Below are positions 26,397 through 36,295 of a stretch of DNA of 64,000 nt, piece by piece. The stretch spans positions 1-64,000 of the forward strand of contig NZ_JAGHZS010000005.1 of NCBI RefSeq assembly GCF_017745275.1. The letters are read 5' to 3'. The notes below the pieces were generated by a model that saw nothing but the letters and a program-made list of their open reading frames with translations, was not told where the DNA came from and did no database searches. The stretch is from Chitinophaga sp. (GTDB taxonomy: Bacteria > Bacteroidota > Bacteroidia > Chitinophagales > Chitinophagaceae). The translations under genes and the position numbers were made by a program. The first letter of the stretch is position 1; each line of letters opens with the position of its first letter.

Positions 26397-26942
26397 ATGC
26401 ACTTGCCGGATACCGCGTTGCTGGAACGTATGCAGTTACTGGATGATAAAACTGCCTTCGATGAATTGTATCACCGTTACTGGGAGAAATTATACATCGC
26501 GGCTTATGCCAGATTGCAAAATGAAGCAGACGCAAAGGACTGTTTACAGGAAGTGTTTGTAGCCCTTTGGCATAAGAGAAAGGAAATTGTGATCCGGCAA
26601 CAGTTGGATGCATACCTTTTTATTTCGCTCAAATATCGTGTGCTCAATCATCTCCGCCACCGCCAGCATTACCAGAAACACCTGGATATATTTGCTGATT
26701 TTCCCACACCTGTTTTGCCTTCGGCAGATGACCACCTTTCTTTTACGGAAATTCAGGATATTATCACCAATACCATTGCCGATATGCCCGACAAAATGAA
26801 AGAAGTATATTTACTTAGCCGCCGGGATGGCCTGTCAGTACAGGAAACTGCCACGAAGTTGGGTATCTCCGGACAAACCGTAAAAAATCAGCTCACTTCT
26901 GCACTGAAAAGATTGAAAGACAGGCTACAGCGCTACAAATAA
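26397..26942 (+). CDS. ECF RNA polymerase sigma factor (FecI-like)
   Basis: 181 residues. Region 2 is visible at AFDELYHRYWEKLYIAAYAR and DAKDCLQEVFVALWHKR. Region 4 (about 120-178) has EVYLLSRRDGLSVQETATKL followed by a helix-turn-helix. The ATG at 26397 directly follows an in-frame TTG that I do not use. It is followed after 57 bp by fecR and then susC with an STN domain, the arrangement of outer-membrane signal transduction systems, so it should activate the susCD operon on substrate binding. Confidence 0.9.
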   Translation: MHLPDTALLERMQLLDDKTAFDELYHRYWEKLYIAAYARLQNEADAKDCLQEVFVALWHKRKEIVIRQQLDAYLFISLKYRVLNHLRHRQHYQKHLDIFADFPTPVLPSADDHLSFTEIQDIITNTIADMPDKMKEVYLLSRRDGLSVQETATKLGISGQTVKNQLTSALKRLKDRLQRYK

Positions 26943-26999
26943 TTTTTTTTTCTCCTTACATAGTACTACCGTTTTGCACGGGTGTCTTTAATACTACAA

Positions 27000-27965
27000 A
27001 TGGTTAAAAGCGTGGATGCTCAAGATAAAATAGCAAAGATCCTCCAGCGGCTTGAAACCGGAACCTGTACTCCACAAGAACTGCAATGGCTGCAGGACTG
27101 GTATGATCACCAGCCCGAACAACCTATGCATACATTCCGGGATGAAGCCCACCGGCAGCAGCTGCAAGCTGATCTGCTTCAGCAGATCCATGCTCAGTTG
27201 GAGCCGGCAGCGGCACCCGTGGTGAAGATGCGGCAACGTTGGTGGATAGCGGCAGCAGTGATAGCAGGAATGGCGCTCACCGGTGGATGGTGGTTCGTCA
27301 ATAACTGGCAACCCCGGCATCGCATGATCATTGTGCAGGTGGCTACCGGACAACAACAGGAACTGGTATTGCCCGATAGTTCCCGCGTATGGCTCAATGC
27401 CGGCGCCAGGATGGAATACCCGCAGGAGTTTGGTGCTGTTCGTACGGTGAAGCTGGACGGAGAAGGATTCTTTGACATACAACCTGATGCAAAACATCCG
27501 TTTGAAGTACATACCAATGAACTCAATGTGCAGGTACTCGGTACTTCTTTCGATGTGAAAGCTTACGGTACCCTCGATGAAACGCAGGTGACCGTGAAAA
27601 CCGGTATGGTAAAGGTATCACATGCACAAAAAGGACTGGATGTACTCAGTGCAAATGATCAGCTCACCTTTAGCCGTTCGGCCCAGCAGTACATGAAATC
27701 GAAAGTCAATAACCAACAAATAAATGAATGGGCCACGGGCATGATCAGCTTGTCACAGGCCGGTTTCGCTGAGCTGGCCCTCATTTTGGAAAATCAGTAT
27801 GGTGTACATATCCGGTTTAATCCGGCAGAGATGAAGCAAGACGAATATACTTTACGATGCAGCAACCAATTAACAATTACGGAGGTGCTGGATCTGATAA
27901 GCACGATACACCCTTTACAATATGATATAAAAGAAAAAGAAATTACTATACACCGTAAAAACTAA
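27000..27965 (+). CDS. FecR-family anti-sigma factor
   Basis: About 321 residues. A cytoplasmic N-terminal region (1-75) for sigma binding, one membrane helix (about 77-97, RWWIAAAVIAGMALTGGWWF), a periplasmic FecR domain (VATGQQQELVLPDSSRVWLN, DGEGFFDI, VQVLGTSFDVKAY) and a C-terminal DUF4974-like domain that resembles the STN partner fold. ATG at 27000 is chosen over GTG at 26982. It would hold the upstream sigma factor and release it when SusC signals through its STN domain. Confidence 0.92.
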   Translation: MVKSVDAQDKIAKILQRLETGTCTPQELQWLQDWYDHQPEQPMHTFRDEAHRQQLQADLLQQIHAQLEPAAAPVVKMRQRWWIAAAVIAGMALTGGWWFVNNWQPRHRMIIVQVATGQQQELVLPDSSRVWLNAGARMEYPQEFGAVRTVKLDGEGFFDIQPDAKHPFEVHTNELNVQVLGTSFDVKAYGTLDETQVTVKTGMVKVSHAQKGLDVLSANDQLTFSRSAQQYMKSKVNNQQINEWATGMISLSQAGFAELALILENQYGVHIRFNPAEMKQDEYTLRCSNQLTITEVLDLISTIHPLQYDIKEKEITIHRKN

Positions 27966-28046
27966 TACGCATACAAGGAGGATGCAACCAAAATAAAACC
28001 GGGATGGACCAACAATACCATCCCTTGCGATAGCTATGTTCAGTAT

Positions 28047-28145
28047 AGCTGTTAGCTATTAGCTTTTAGCTAATGCAGCGGATGTAATCAAATGCCGGTC
28101 TTTGCTGCATTTGCTAACAGCTAATGGCTAACAGCTAACAGCTAA
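28047..28145. repeat. Heptad hairpin element 1 (subfamily A)
   Basis: Left arm units AGCTGTT, AGCTATT, AGCTTTT, AGCTAAT. Core with ATGCAGC and GCTGCAT. Right arm units GCTAACA, GCTAATG, GCTAACA, GCTAACA, GCTAAAA. It lies 80 bp after the fecR stop and is followed at once by a classical terminator hairpin. Confidence 0.85.
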
Positions 28146-28147
28146 AA

Positions 28148-28180
28148 AAAACCGCAGCTGTTGGAGCAGCTACGGTTTTT
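28148..28180 (+). terminator. Intrinsic terminator between fecR and susC
   Basis: AAAACCGCAGCTG and CAGCTACGGTTTT pair with a single mismatch around a 6-nt loop, ending in five T. It separates the sigma/fecR transcript from the susC transcript, consistent with susC having its own sigma-dependent promoter in the 89 bp that follow. No consensus box was recognised there. Confidence 0.72.
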
Positions 28181-28269
28181 AGAAAGTTATACAACAGTCA
28201 GGCAGTGATTTGCAGACACGCTTGATGACTGTTATATGCATTTAGTTAACACTAAAATCAACCAAATAT

Positions 28270-31200
28270 ATGCAAAAATCGCTTACGCTAACTTTTATAC
28301 CAGGTCTTATGAGATGGAGCGTAATGGTCACTGTTTTTATACTGGGAGGTTTCACCCTCCTGTATGCCAGTAAAGGATATAGCCAACTATTACGGCAGGT
28401 AAGGGTAACTGAAAAATTCGAAAACGAATCACTCGCTTCCTGCGTGAAAAAACTGGAATCAGGGTATCATCTTTCCTTCGGATATGATAACCAGGAATTG
28501 GTACGTTACCAGGTGAAAAAATTAAAATTTGTAAACGAGCCACTGGCTAATGTATTGGATGCCTTATTGGCCAATACGCCATTGAAGTATGTAGAAAGAA
28601 ATGGCGTGCTGCTCATCATCAAACAAGCGCCTGCACCTGCAAAAGTCACCATGCTGGCCATCCCGCAAACAGGTCCCGGCAAAATAAAGGGAGTAGTCAG
28701 AGAAGGTCCGCAAGGAGCACCGGTACCCGGTGTTACGGTAAAAGTAACGGGCACGAAATATTATGCCGTTACCAACCCCGACGGCACTTTTGAAATCAAC
28801 CTGCCAGCCGGCACATATAGCATGAGTTTTACTTCCATCGGCTATGGCGCGGTTACACTGCCTGGCGTGAAAGTATTATCCGATGCAGTTACCAGCAGGG
28901 ACGTCACATTATATATACAGGCACTCCGCCTGACTGAGGCAGTAACTATTGGATACGGCGTACAGGAAAGGCGAAGCCTCCTGGGAGCTGTAGCTACTTA
29001 TAAAGCCGGTGAAGAACCGGGACAATCCCCGCTCACCATCGACCAGGCCATGGTCGGAAAACTGCCTGGCGTATTCATTGCACCCTCCAGCGGTGTGCCG
29101 GGAGCCGCTTCCAATATTACCATACGAGGTATCAGTACGCTCAACAGCAGTGGCAACTCCCCATTGATTGTGGTAGATGGCGTGCCTATTTATGGCATTG
29201 ACCCCAACCTCAATACGGTCGACTATAACAAAGGCAGCTCCCCGGAATTTGCTTTCGGCGGCAACCAGGTGGTCAATGAATACCGGCAACCTACTACCTT
29301 TGAAAAGAATCCACTCGCTACCCTCAACCCGGATGATATTGAATCAGTAGAAGTACTCAAAGATGCTTATTCTACTGCCATCTACGGCTCCCGTGGCTCC
29401 GCCGGCGTAATCCTTATTACTACCAAAAAGGGAGCGAAAGGAAAAATGCGTGTAGACGTTCAGGTGAGTTCCTCTCTCAGCAAGCCACGGCAACTGCCTG
29501 CTGTCATGACCGGTAAGCAATTCGGAGATTTTTATACAGAATTATTCCGGCAAAAAGATTCTATTGGTAAAGCTACCAGCGGTAACTGGTATACGCCGTT
29601 AAATTATAAATTCCCGACCAACGTCAACACCAACTGGCTCGATGAGGTAGTGCGCAATGCCTGGGGTACTAATGCAGTGGTGTCCATGAGCGGAGGTACA
29701 GATAAAACCAACTACTATGTGAGCCTGGGCTATAATAAAGACCAGTCATATATCATCAATAATGAACTTACCCGCTACCAGGGTCGGGTGAACTTCGATA
29801 ACCAGATGAGCAAATCACTGAAAGTAGGTGTGAGTATGACGTTGAATCAAACGCTGAACAACGCCCTCAGTGCGCAAAATGTGTATCGCAACGCTATTCA
29901 GAAAGCGCCGAATATCAGTGTATTCGATAGCACCGGCACCAAATACAACTGGTTATACGGCAACAACCCAACCGGACCGGAAAATGTATCCAACCCGGTG
30001 GGAGAGGCGCGCACCGGTAAAAATTATAACACCGACAACCTGGTGCTGGGTAATGTTTTTGCCGATCTGAAAATATTACCCTGGCTCACCGCGCATTCAG
30101 ATGTAGGAATCGACTGGATCAGCTCCCGCGCCTATGATCGCATCATAGACCGTCCGCAGAATATCGGGGGCTCCGCTACCGAAACACAACAACAACTTCG
30201 CAAATGGGTGATCAATAACCGCATTGATATCAATAAAATAGTGGGTGATGGTCATGCCATCAGCGCCATGCTGGGACAAAGCTTTGAGAAGTCAGTAGAG
30301 AATACCAACAGCGTAAATGGACGTGGATTTATGAACGATGATATGCTCAGCATTGCCACTGCCACAGATAAAAGAGTATCCAATTCGCTGGAACAGCAAT
30401 GGGCACAGGTATCCTTCCTGAGTCGCATTAACTACGAATACAAACATAAATATCTTGTTGGGACTACTTACCGCCTCGATGGCTCTTCCCGTTTTTCTGC
30501 TAACCACCGCTACGTTGGGTTCCCTTCTTTCGCGTTGGGATGGGCATTGAGTGAAGAGAATTTTCTGAAAGGGTCAAAAGTTATCGAGCAGCTGAAACTG
30601 CGTGCCAGCGTAGGGTTTACAGGTAACGACGGTGGCAATGGATACTATGGAAACCAGGGGCAATATGCCATTGGCGTTTATGGTGCTACTTACGGTAACG
30701 TGCCTACGATTGATAATAAGCAGCCTGCTAATCCTAACCTTCAATGGGAACGTACCACTACCTGGAACATCGGTGCCGACTATAGCCTATGGCAGGGCCG
30801 TGTCAGCGGTGCTATCGACTATTATCGCCGCCAAACAGCTAATGCTATCCTGCAGTCTGCACTGCCTTATTTTATGGGTTTTGATATGCAGCAGCAAAAC
30901 CGCGCAGACCTGACCAATAAAGGTATTGAGTTCAGCGTCAACAGTCAGAATGTGAATACAAAAAATTTCCGCTGGAATACCAGCTTTAATATATCCGGCA
31001 ACCGTAATACGGTTACACGCCTGCATCAGATTGATGAAGAGCAGCTGGCAGCAGAAAATGAAATTACCGGCGCCCGTTTCTGGCGTGTGGGACACTCTGC
31101 TACGGCCTTCTACCTGTATGACTGGGTAGGTGTGAATCCCGCTAATGGTCAACCACAATGGTCGGATGGCACCGGTAAAGTATCCGAAGTGCCTATACAA

Positions 31201-31812
31201 AAGCAATATCCCGATAAGCCTTATGTAAACCGGAAGTACATGGGAGATGCGATGCCTGTGGTGTTTGGCGGATTGGGTAATACATTTGGTTGGAAAGGCT
31301 GGGAAATGAATTGCTTTTTCTCATTCTCCGCAGGTAATAAAATATACAACGGTGCCAAAGCGGCTATGTATAGCTATCTCGGCAGCTCTTTCTTTGCCAA
31401 TAGCACGTATAACCTGTCTGCGGAATTGCTGAATTACTGGAAAGCACCTGGTCAGCAAACCAATGTCCCGGCATTGATCAATGCATCCAATTACTCGCAG
31501 GTTGGTTTCGGCACCTCGTACGACTATACGCTGGACCGCCAGAATTCCCGCTTCCTGGAAGACGCATCCTTTGTGAAGTTGCGCAGCCTGTTGTTGGGAT
31601 ACAGCTTCAATGGCCGGCAGTTGAAAGGTACACGGGTATTTACCGCATTGAAATTATATGCAGAAGTAAACAACCTCTTTATCCTGACCAAATATTCCGG
31701 ACTGGATCCAGAGGTGAGCGCTTATGGTTCTTCTGCCCTGAATATGGGATTTGATGAACTTACTATGCCTTCTCCCCGTACATGGAGGCTCGGCATAAAG
31801 GCTTCTTTTTAA
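28270..31812 (+). CDS. SusC/RagA TonB-dependent transporter with STN signalling domain
   Basis: 1180 residues. A signal/anchor segment (about 17-40) and an STN domain (about 45-120, ending KYVERNGVLLIIK), the part that talks to FecR. Then a carboxypeptidase-regulatory-like domain (about 138-215, GKIKGVVREGPQGAPVPGVT), a plug (VGKLPGVFIAPSS, NITIRGISTLNSSGNSPLIV) and a large 22-strand barrel with the SusC hallmark IESVEVLKDAYSTAIYGSRG. It imports a ligand across the outer membrane with TonB energy together with the SusD lipoprotein. The substrate is unknown. No polysaccharide-degrading enzyme lies in the same operon. Confidence 0.95.
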   Translation: MQKSLTLTFIPGLMRWSVMVTVFILGGFTLLYASKGYSQLLRQVRVTEKFENESLASCVKKLESGYHLSFGYDNQELVRYQVKKLKFVNEPLANVLDALLANTPLKYVERNGVLLIIKQAPAPAKVTMLAIPQTGPGKIKGVVREGPQGAPVPGVTVKVTGTKYYAVTNPDGTFEINLPAGTYSMSFTSIGYGAVTLPGVKVLSDAVTSRDVTLYIQALRLTEAVTIGYGVQERRSLLGAVATYKAGEEPGQSPLTIDQAMVGKLPGVFIAPSSGVPGAASNITIRGISTLNSSGNSPLIVVDGVPIYGIDPNLNTVDYNKGSSPEFAFGGNQVVNEYRQPTTFEKNPLATLNPDDIESVEVLKDAYSTAIYGSRGSAGVILITTKKGAKGKMRVDVQVSSSLSKPRQLPAVMTGKQFGDFYTELFRQKDSIGKATSGNWYTPLNYKFPTNVNTNWLDEVVRNAWGTNAVVSMSGGTDKTNYYVSLGYNKDQSYIINNELTRYQGRVNFDNQMSKSLKVGVSMTLNQTLNNALSAQNVYRNAIQKAPNISVFDSTGTKYNWLYGNNPTGPENVSNPVGEARTGKNYNTDNLVLGNVFADLKILPWLTAHSDVGIDWISSRAYDRIIDRPQNIGGSATETQQQLRKWVINNRIDINKIVGDGHAISAMLGQSFEKSVENTNSVNGRGFMNDDMLSIATATDKRVSNSLEQQWAQVSFLSRINYEYKHKYLVGTTYRLDGSSRFSANHRYVGFPSFALGWALSEENFLKGSKVIEQLKLRASVGFTGNDGGNGYYGNQGQYAIGVYGATYGNVPTIDNKQPANPNLQWERTTTWNIGADYSLWQGRVSGAIDYYRRQTANAILQSALPYFMGFDMQQQNRADLTNKGIEFSVNSQNVNTKNFRWNTSFNISGNRNTVTRLHQIDEEQLAAENEITGARFWRVGHSATAFYLYDWVGVNPANGQPQWSDGTGKVSEVPIQKQYPDKPYVNRKYMGDAMPVVFGGLGNTFGWKGWEMNCFFSFSAGNKIYNGAKAAMYSYLGSSFFANSTYNLSAELLNYWKAPGQQTNVPALINASNYSQVGFGTSYDYTLDRQNSRFLEDASFVKLRSLLLGYSFNGRQLKGTRVFTALKLYAEVNNLFILTKYSGLDPEVSAYGSSALNMGFDELTMPSPRTWRLGIKASF

Positions 31813-31832
31813 CATTATAAACTGAGCTGGAT

Positions 31833-33215
31833 ATGAAAAAATATATGCACCATATAAGCCTGTTTACATGGCTACTGACGATGAGCGCCTGTAGTAAACA
31901 ACTGGATCTGAAGCCGGAGGGTACCATGGTAGAATCGGAACTGCTGAAAAATGAACAAACAACAAACGGCTATCTGGCAGGTACTTACCTGACCATGATG
32001 GATGCTGTAGCCGGGAATAATTATCAGTTAGGTGATATCAGTGCCGGTGTTGCCGCTACCTTCGATCAGAATGTGGTGAAAGGGACTATAGACCCACGCG
32101 ACAATCAATATTCCTCCCTCTGGGAAAAACCCTATCAGGCCATAAACCAGTGTAATGTTATCATAGGGCAACTGCCCAAATATGCGCAGTTTGATAAAGG
32201 TAAACAAGCTGCATTCATTGCAGAAGCCAGATTTATACGGGCTTACTGTTATCTGTCACTATTACGACTATACGGAGATGGGGCACTGCAGAATAAGCCC
32301 GGAAATATGGGCGTACCGCTGCGGTTGGATCCTTTTGACGGATATGATGGTTCTCAGAATATTCCCCGGTCCACCAACGGAGAAGTATATGCGCAGATAC
32401 TCAAAGACCTGGATACAGCTATCCCGGATTTGCCGGTATCCCGGGGCGATGCCCTTAATCAGGCCAGCCGGGCTACTAAAGGAGCCGCCAATGCCCTGGC
32501 TGCAAGGGTATGCCTGTATGAGCAGGCGTATGATAAAGCCGCCACATATGCACAGGCAGCCCTGACTGGAAACGTATATCAGTTGCAACCATCCTTCTGG
32601 GCACTATGGCCGGATCACTATACCAGCGAGGGTAGCTACTCTCTGAGTACAGAAATATTGTTTGCTTTCCCGGAAAGCTTCAATAAATCTTCCCGCTCTA
32701 ATGATAATAATGGCATTTACTATGCTTATGGTTTTAGTAATCCCATCCCGGAATTCCTGAATAGCTACACCTCAGGGGATGAACGACTGGATAGCCTGAT
32801 GTTGTCTGATCATCCCATAATGCGCAAATTCACCGATCAGAATATCAGGGACAACGTGCCAATGATCCGCCTGCCGGAAGTAATGCTTACGCTGGCAGAA
32901 GCCCTGGCGCAAACCAAAGGGATAAACAACACGTCCATTGATTTACTGAACCAGGTATTTGCCCGCGCTTACTCAAAAAAAGGACCGCCGAAAGTATATA
33001 CCGCAGCCGATTTTGCTACGCCTGCAGCTCTTGTAAGCAGAATACTACAGGAACGTAAATGGGAACTGGCTTTTGAGGGATTTGCCCGCTATGATGCCAT
33101 CCGCACCAATACGGCGCCTAATCCGCAAATGCCTGCCAACCGTTATGCATGGCCCATTCCGCAACACGAAATTGATATCACAAACGGCCTCATTAAACAA
33201 AATGCAGGTTATTAA
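31833..33215 (+). CDS. SusD/RagB-family surface lipoprotein
   Basis: 460 residues with lipoprotein signal (LLTMSACSKQL). The N-terminal helices contain FIAEARFIRAYCYLSLLRLYG, the TPR-like SusD signature, and the C-terminus has IRLPEVMLTLAEALAQTKG and ERKWELAFEGFARYDAIR, both typical. It caps the SusC barrel at the cell surface and captures substrate. Starts 20 bp after susC. It is slightly short for the family (often 480-600 residues), mainly in the middle, with no sign of frameshift. Confidence 0.94.
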   Translation: MKKYMHHISLFTWLLTMSACSKQLDLKPEGTMVESELLKNEQTTNGYLAGTYLTMMDAVAGNNYQLGDISAGVAATFDQNVVKGTIDPRDNQYSSLWEKPYQAINQCNVIIGQLPKYAQFDKGKQAAFIAEARFIRAYCYLSLLRLYGDGALQNKPGNMGVPLRLDPFDGYDGSQNIPRSTNGEVYAQILKDLDTAIPDLPVSRGDALNQASRATKGAANALAARVCLYEQAYDKAATYAQAALTGNVYQLQPSFWALWPDHYTSEGSYSLSTEILFAFPESFNKSSRSNDNNGIYYAYGFSNPIPEFLNSYTSGDERLDSLMLSDHPIMRKFTDQNIRDNVPMIRLPEVMLTLAEALAQTKGINNTSIDLLNQVFARAYSKKGPPKVYTAADFATPAALVSRILQERKWELAFEGFARYDAIRTNTAPNPQMPANRYAWPIPQHEIDITNGLIKQNAGY

Positions 33216-33239
33216 TCATCATACCGGAAACATAAATAA

Positions 33240-34451
33240 ATGCAAAAGCTAAAAATCTCCGGCGTTATAGCCGCCACGCTGATAAGCATGGCCAGCTACG
33301 CCCAAACCCAGCCACAGATTACATTACAGGGTACCATCGCAGGTGACCTGAAGGGACACAACAAAATGTATATCTATTCGCGTACGTATAATGATTCTGC
33401 GACAATAGAAAATGGTCACTATGCCTTTAAAATTCCTTTTAAGGAGCCGGTGTTCCTGATGCTCGTTCCGGAATATGTATTGAAAGAAGGACAAATGTAC
33501 CGGCCCTTCGGTATCCTGATGGACGAGCCCATCACCTACACCGTGACTACAGATATGGCAAACGGGGGGATGGATGCCTCTACTATAAAAGGCTCCGAGG
33601 CAGTAGAACTGCTGCAGGCTTACGGCAAGGAAAAAGAGGCCGCATGGACGAAGATCAGCGAAGAACTGAAGAAGGAATACGGACAACCCTGGATGCAGGA
33701 AGATGATCCCAAATACGCCGCTTTTGAAGCCAGACAAAAAGCATTACAGAAGAAGTATATTGTTCCACTACTGCAAAAGCTGGTAAAGGAGCATCCTAAT
33801 TCTTTCGCTTCCGTATTTAGCCTGTCAGATGCCCGGGAGAATACGACCCCGGAAGAGCAGGAACTATTGTATGCGAAGCTATCTCCCAAAATGCAACAAA
33901 CAAAAGAAGCGAAGGAATTCAAAGAGTTTTCTCAGGGAATTAAAAACTCCGCAGTGGGAAAAAAAGTGAAAGACTTTACGCTGCCGGATGAAAAGGACAA
34001 GGCATTATCGCTTAGCCAGTTCAAAGGAAAATACCTGTTGATCGACTTCTGGGCCAGCTGGTGCAGCCCCTGCAGGCAGTCGTTTCCACACATGCGCGAA
34101 GTATACCAGCAATATAAAAATCAGCCCTTCGATATCTACAGCATCTCCATCGATAAAAGTAAAAGCGACTGGCTGAAAGCAGTTGCCGCTGAAAACAATC
34201 CCTGGAAGCAGGCATTGGATAATATCAACATTGCCGGTAAAGGTTTTGCTATTACAGGTGTTCCCACTACTTACCTGATCAGTCCTGATGGCGTTATCCT
34301 GATGAAAGAAGTAGGCTTTAATCCCGACGGCTCCGGCGAAATTGAAAAGAAACTGGCATCTCTTTTTGGCAGCAGCGTGAAACCTGCAGAAAAGCCGGCT
34401 AAAGAAGAGGGTAAAGTAACAGAGGCAGTTCCATTGCAGGCGATCCAATAA
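33240..34451 (+). CDS. TlpA-family thioredoxin with DUF4369-like N-terminus, copy 1
   Basis: 403 residues, signal peptide (MQKLKISGVIAATLISMASY, cleavage near AQT). An N-terminal beta-rich domain resembling DUF4369 (about 25-125), a helical linker, and a thioredoxin fold from about 245 with the redox site WASWCSPCR (about 271-279) and the cis-proline loop GVPTTYLI. It is probably a periplasmic or membrane-exposed thiol reductase, followed by a Lys/Glu-rich tail. It sits in the susCD operon, where such proteins are common in Bacteroidota but not mechanistically understood. Confidence 0.9.
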   Translation: MQKLKISGVIAATLISMASYAQTQPQITLQGTIAGDLKGHNKMYIYSRTYNDSATIENGHYAFKIPFKEPVFLMLVPEYVLKEGQMYRPFGILMDEPITYTVTTDMANGGMDASTIKGSEAVELLQAYGKEKEAAWTKISEELKKEYGQPWMQEDDPKYAAFEARQKALQKKYIVPLLQKLVKEHPNSFASVFSLSDARENTTPEEQELLYAKLSPKMQQTKEAKEFKEFSQGIKNSAVGKKVKDFTLPDEKDKALSLSQFKGKYLLIDFWASWCSPCRQSFPHMREVYQQYKNQPFDIYSISIDKSKSDWLKAVAAENNPWKQALDNINIAGKGFAITGVPTTYLISPDGVILMKEVGFNPDGSGEIEKKLASLFGSSVKPAEKPAKEEGKVTEAVPLQAIQ

Positions 34452-34479
34452 CTAACATTATCTAAACAGCTACATACAA

Positions 34480-35652
34480 ATGAAGAAGTATCAAAGCAAG
34501 TTAACCAGCATCTTCTTGCTGATGGCAGGTTTTGCCACCGCAGCCTCCGCACAGCAGGCAAAGAAATTCATTACCGTAAGCGGTAAAATTAAGTTTCCGC
34601 CTTCGGCAGAACAACAACAGAAATTCCCATTCCGGGTACAGAAACAGGTGGGCGATGACCGCGTAACCATAGATACTATTCACCTGAAGGCGGACGGTAC
34701 CTATAGCGTGAAAATCGATGCTACCCGGCCACAATTCTATATCCTCAACGAATTTGAGGAAGATCGTCTCACCATATGGGCCGGTAAAGACAACCTGAAA
34801 ATTGATTTTCGTGGAGAGGATACTGCATTTATTAAAATCAAAAATCCACCTTATGTATTTATTGAAGGCAGTAAGGAAAATGATCTCATCAATCAGGTGA
34901 ACTTTATTAATTATCGCAATTACCAGAACATGATCCAGGTTGGACAGTTGCAATACAAAGCCTCCCTGGCGAAGGATACCGCGTTGGAGCATGCATTAAC
35001 GGAACAGTTTAACTGGCTGTTTGATGATATGACAGAACGTATTAAACTGCTGGTAAAAATGAACCAGCATACACCGGTTTTAATGTACGCACTGGACTTC
35101 CTGCATCCCCGTAAAGACAAAGATCTGATCCTGGCGGAGATTAGCCGCTTATCGAAAGAATTTCCCTGGCTGGCGGAAGCAAAGCAAAAGAAGATAGACA
35201 TGGAGAGAGCGGAAGCTATTGCAAAGAAAACAGCGATTGGCGTGACGGCAATGGACTTTAGTCAAAACAACACAACAGGCAAACCAGTCAAATTATCTGA
35301 CTATCGTGGCAAATACGTGCTGCTCGATTTCTGGGCCAGTTGGTGTGGTCCCTGTCGCGCAGAGAATCCGAACGTATTGGATAACTACGAAAAGTATCAC
35401 AGCAAAGGATTGGAAATCCTCGGCGTGTCACTGGACGATAAGAAAGACGCCTGGCTGAAAGCCATTAAAGACGATGGCCTGGAGTGGGCACACGTCAGCG
35501 ATCTGAAAGGATGGAAAAATGCAGTGGCTAAAGAGTATAATATTAACGCGGTACCAAGCAATTTCTTGCTCGATAAAGAAGGGAAAATTATTGCTAAAGA
35601 CTTGCGTGGAGAAGAACTGAGTCAAAAGCTGGCGGAAATTTTTGGTAAATAA
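34480..35652 (+). CDS. TlpA-family thioredoxin with DUF4369-like N-terminus, copy 2
   Basis: 390 residues, signal peptide with cleavage near SAQQ. Same plan as the preceding gene: N-terminal beta domain (FITVSGKIKFP and following), helical middle, thioredoxin domain with WASWCGPCR (about 285-293) and the loop AVPSNFLLDKEGKI. The active-site dipeptide is Gly-Pro rather than Ser-Pro, which usually shifts redox potential. It may act on a different substrate or in sequence with copy 1. 28 bp downstream in the same operon. Confidence 0.9.
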   Translation: MKKYQSKLTSIFLLMAGFATAASAQQAKKFITVSGKIKFPPSAEQQQKFPFRVQKQVGDDRVTIDTIHLKADGTYSVKIDATRPQFYILNEFEEDRLTIWAGKDNLKIDFRGEDTAFIKIKNPPYVFIEGSKENDLINQVNFINYRNYQNMIQVGQLQYKASLAKDTALEHALTEQFNWLFDDMTERIKLLVKMNQHTPVLMYALDFLHPRKDKDLILAEISRLSKEFPWLAEAKQKKIDMERAEAIAKKTAIGVTAMDFSQNNTTGKPVKLSDYRGKYVLLDFWASWCGPCRAENPNVLDNYEKYHSKGLEILGVSLDDKKDAWLKAIKDDGLEWAHVSDLKGWKNAVAKEYNINAVPSNFLLDKEGKIIAKDLRGEELSQKLAEIFGK

Positions 35653-35679
35653 ATAGATCACCTGTAATTATATTGAGTT

Positions 35680-36186
35680 ATGAAGAAGTTATGGATACTG
35701 TTGTTAATCTGTTGTAGCACTGCTGCCATGGCGCAAATGCAGGCGGCTAAGAAAATCATTCCTGATTATACACATGAAACGGTGATCAAGGCGCCGTCCG
35801 TAAAAATATGGCGGGTGATCCGCAACCTGCCACAGGTAAAGGATTACTCAAATGGCATGATCAAAGATGTACAAATTGTTACTGAAGGAGAAACTCGCTA
35901 CCGGGATATCACGTTCACGGATAATCGTAAACGCCGCGATGTGATAGAACAGGTACATGAGTCCTATAAATTCTTTGTGTTCAATATACAGTCTCCTTTA
36001 CCCAACGGTATTACCCAGGCTACTGTTACTGCACTCGTGGAATCCCAGCCGGATAAGGAGGACAGCTCCGTAGTACGTTGGAGCATTATACTGGAAGGAG
36101 ATAAAAATAGCCGCAAACCTTTGGTGGATACACTGGCCGCGGAAATAGGCAACTACGAAGCAGGATTGAAGAAAATGCTGGAATAG
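35680..36186 (+). CDS. Secreted SRPBCC-like protein
   Basis: 168 residues with signal peptide (MKKLWILLLICCSTAAMAQM). The mature part (HETVIKAPSVKIWRVIRNLP, then alternating strands, and a long C-terminal helix) fits the START/SRPBCC ligand-binding fold (polyketide cyclase/Bet v1-like). Function unknown, probably periplasmic lipid or small hydrophobic ligand binding. Last gene of the susCD operon. Its TAG stop overlaps the first unit of a heptad hairpin that likely ends the transcript. Confidence 0.72.
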   Translation: MKKLWILLLICCSTAAMAQMQAAKKIIPDYTHETVIKAPSVKIWRVIRNLPQVKDYSNGMIKDVQIVTEGETRYRDITFTDNRKRRDVIEQVHESYKFFVFNIQSPLPNGITQATVTALVESQPDKEDSSVVRWSIILEGDKNSRKPLVDTLAAEIGNYEAGLKKMLE

Positions 36187-36281
36187 CGGTTAGCCATTAG
36201 CTATTAGCAAATGCAATGAAAATCATCCACTCTTGGACTTCGTTGCATTTGCTAATAGCTAAGGGCTAAAAGCTAACTGCT
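36185..36281. repeat. Heptad hairpin element 2 (subfamily A)
   Basis: Left units AGCGGTT, AGCCATT, AGCTATT, AGCAAAT. Right units GCTAATA, GCTAAGG, GCTAAAA, GCTAACT. Core ATGCAATGA pairs with CGTTGCAT. It begins in the SRPBCC stop codon and ends 15 bp before the -7 box of the HAD gene. This is one of two copies at a tandem rather than convergent junction. Confidence 0.85.
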
Positions 36282-36295
36282 TTAAAAATTCCGTG

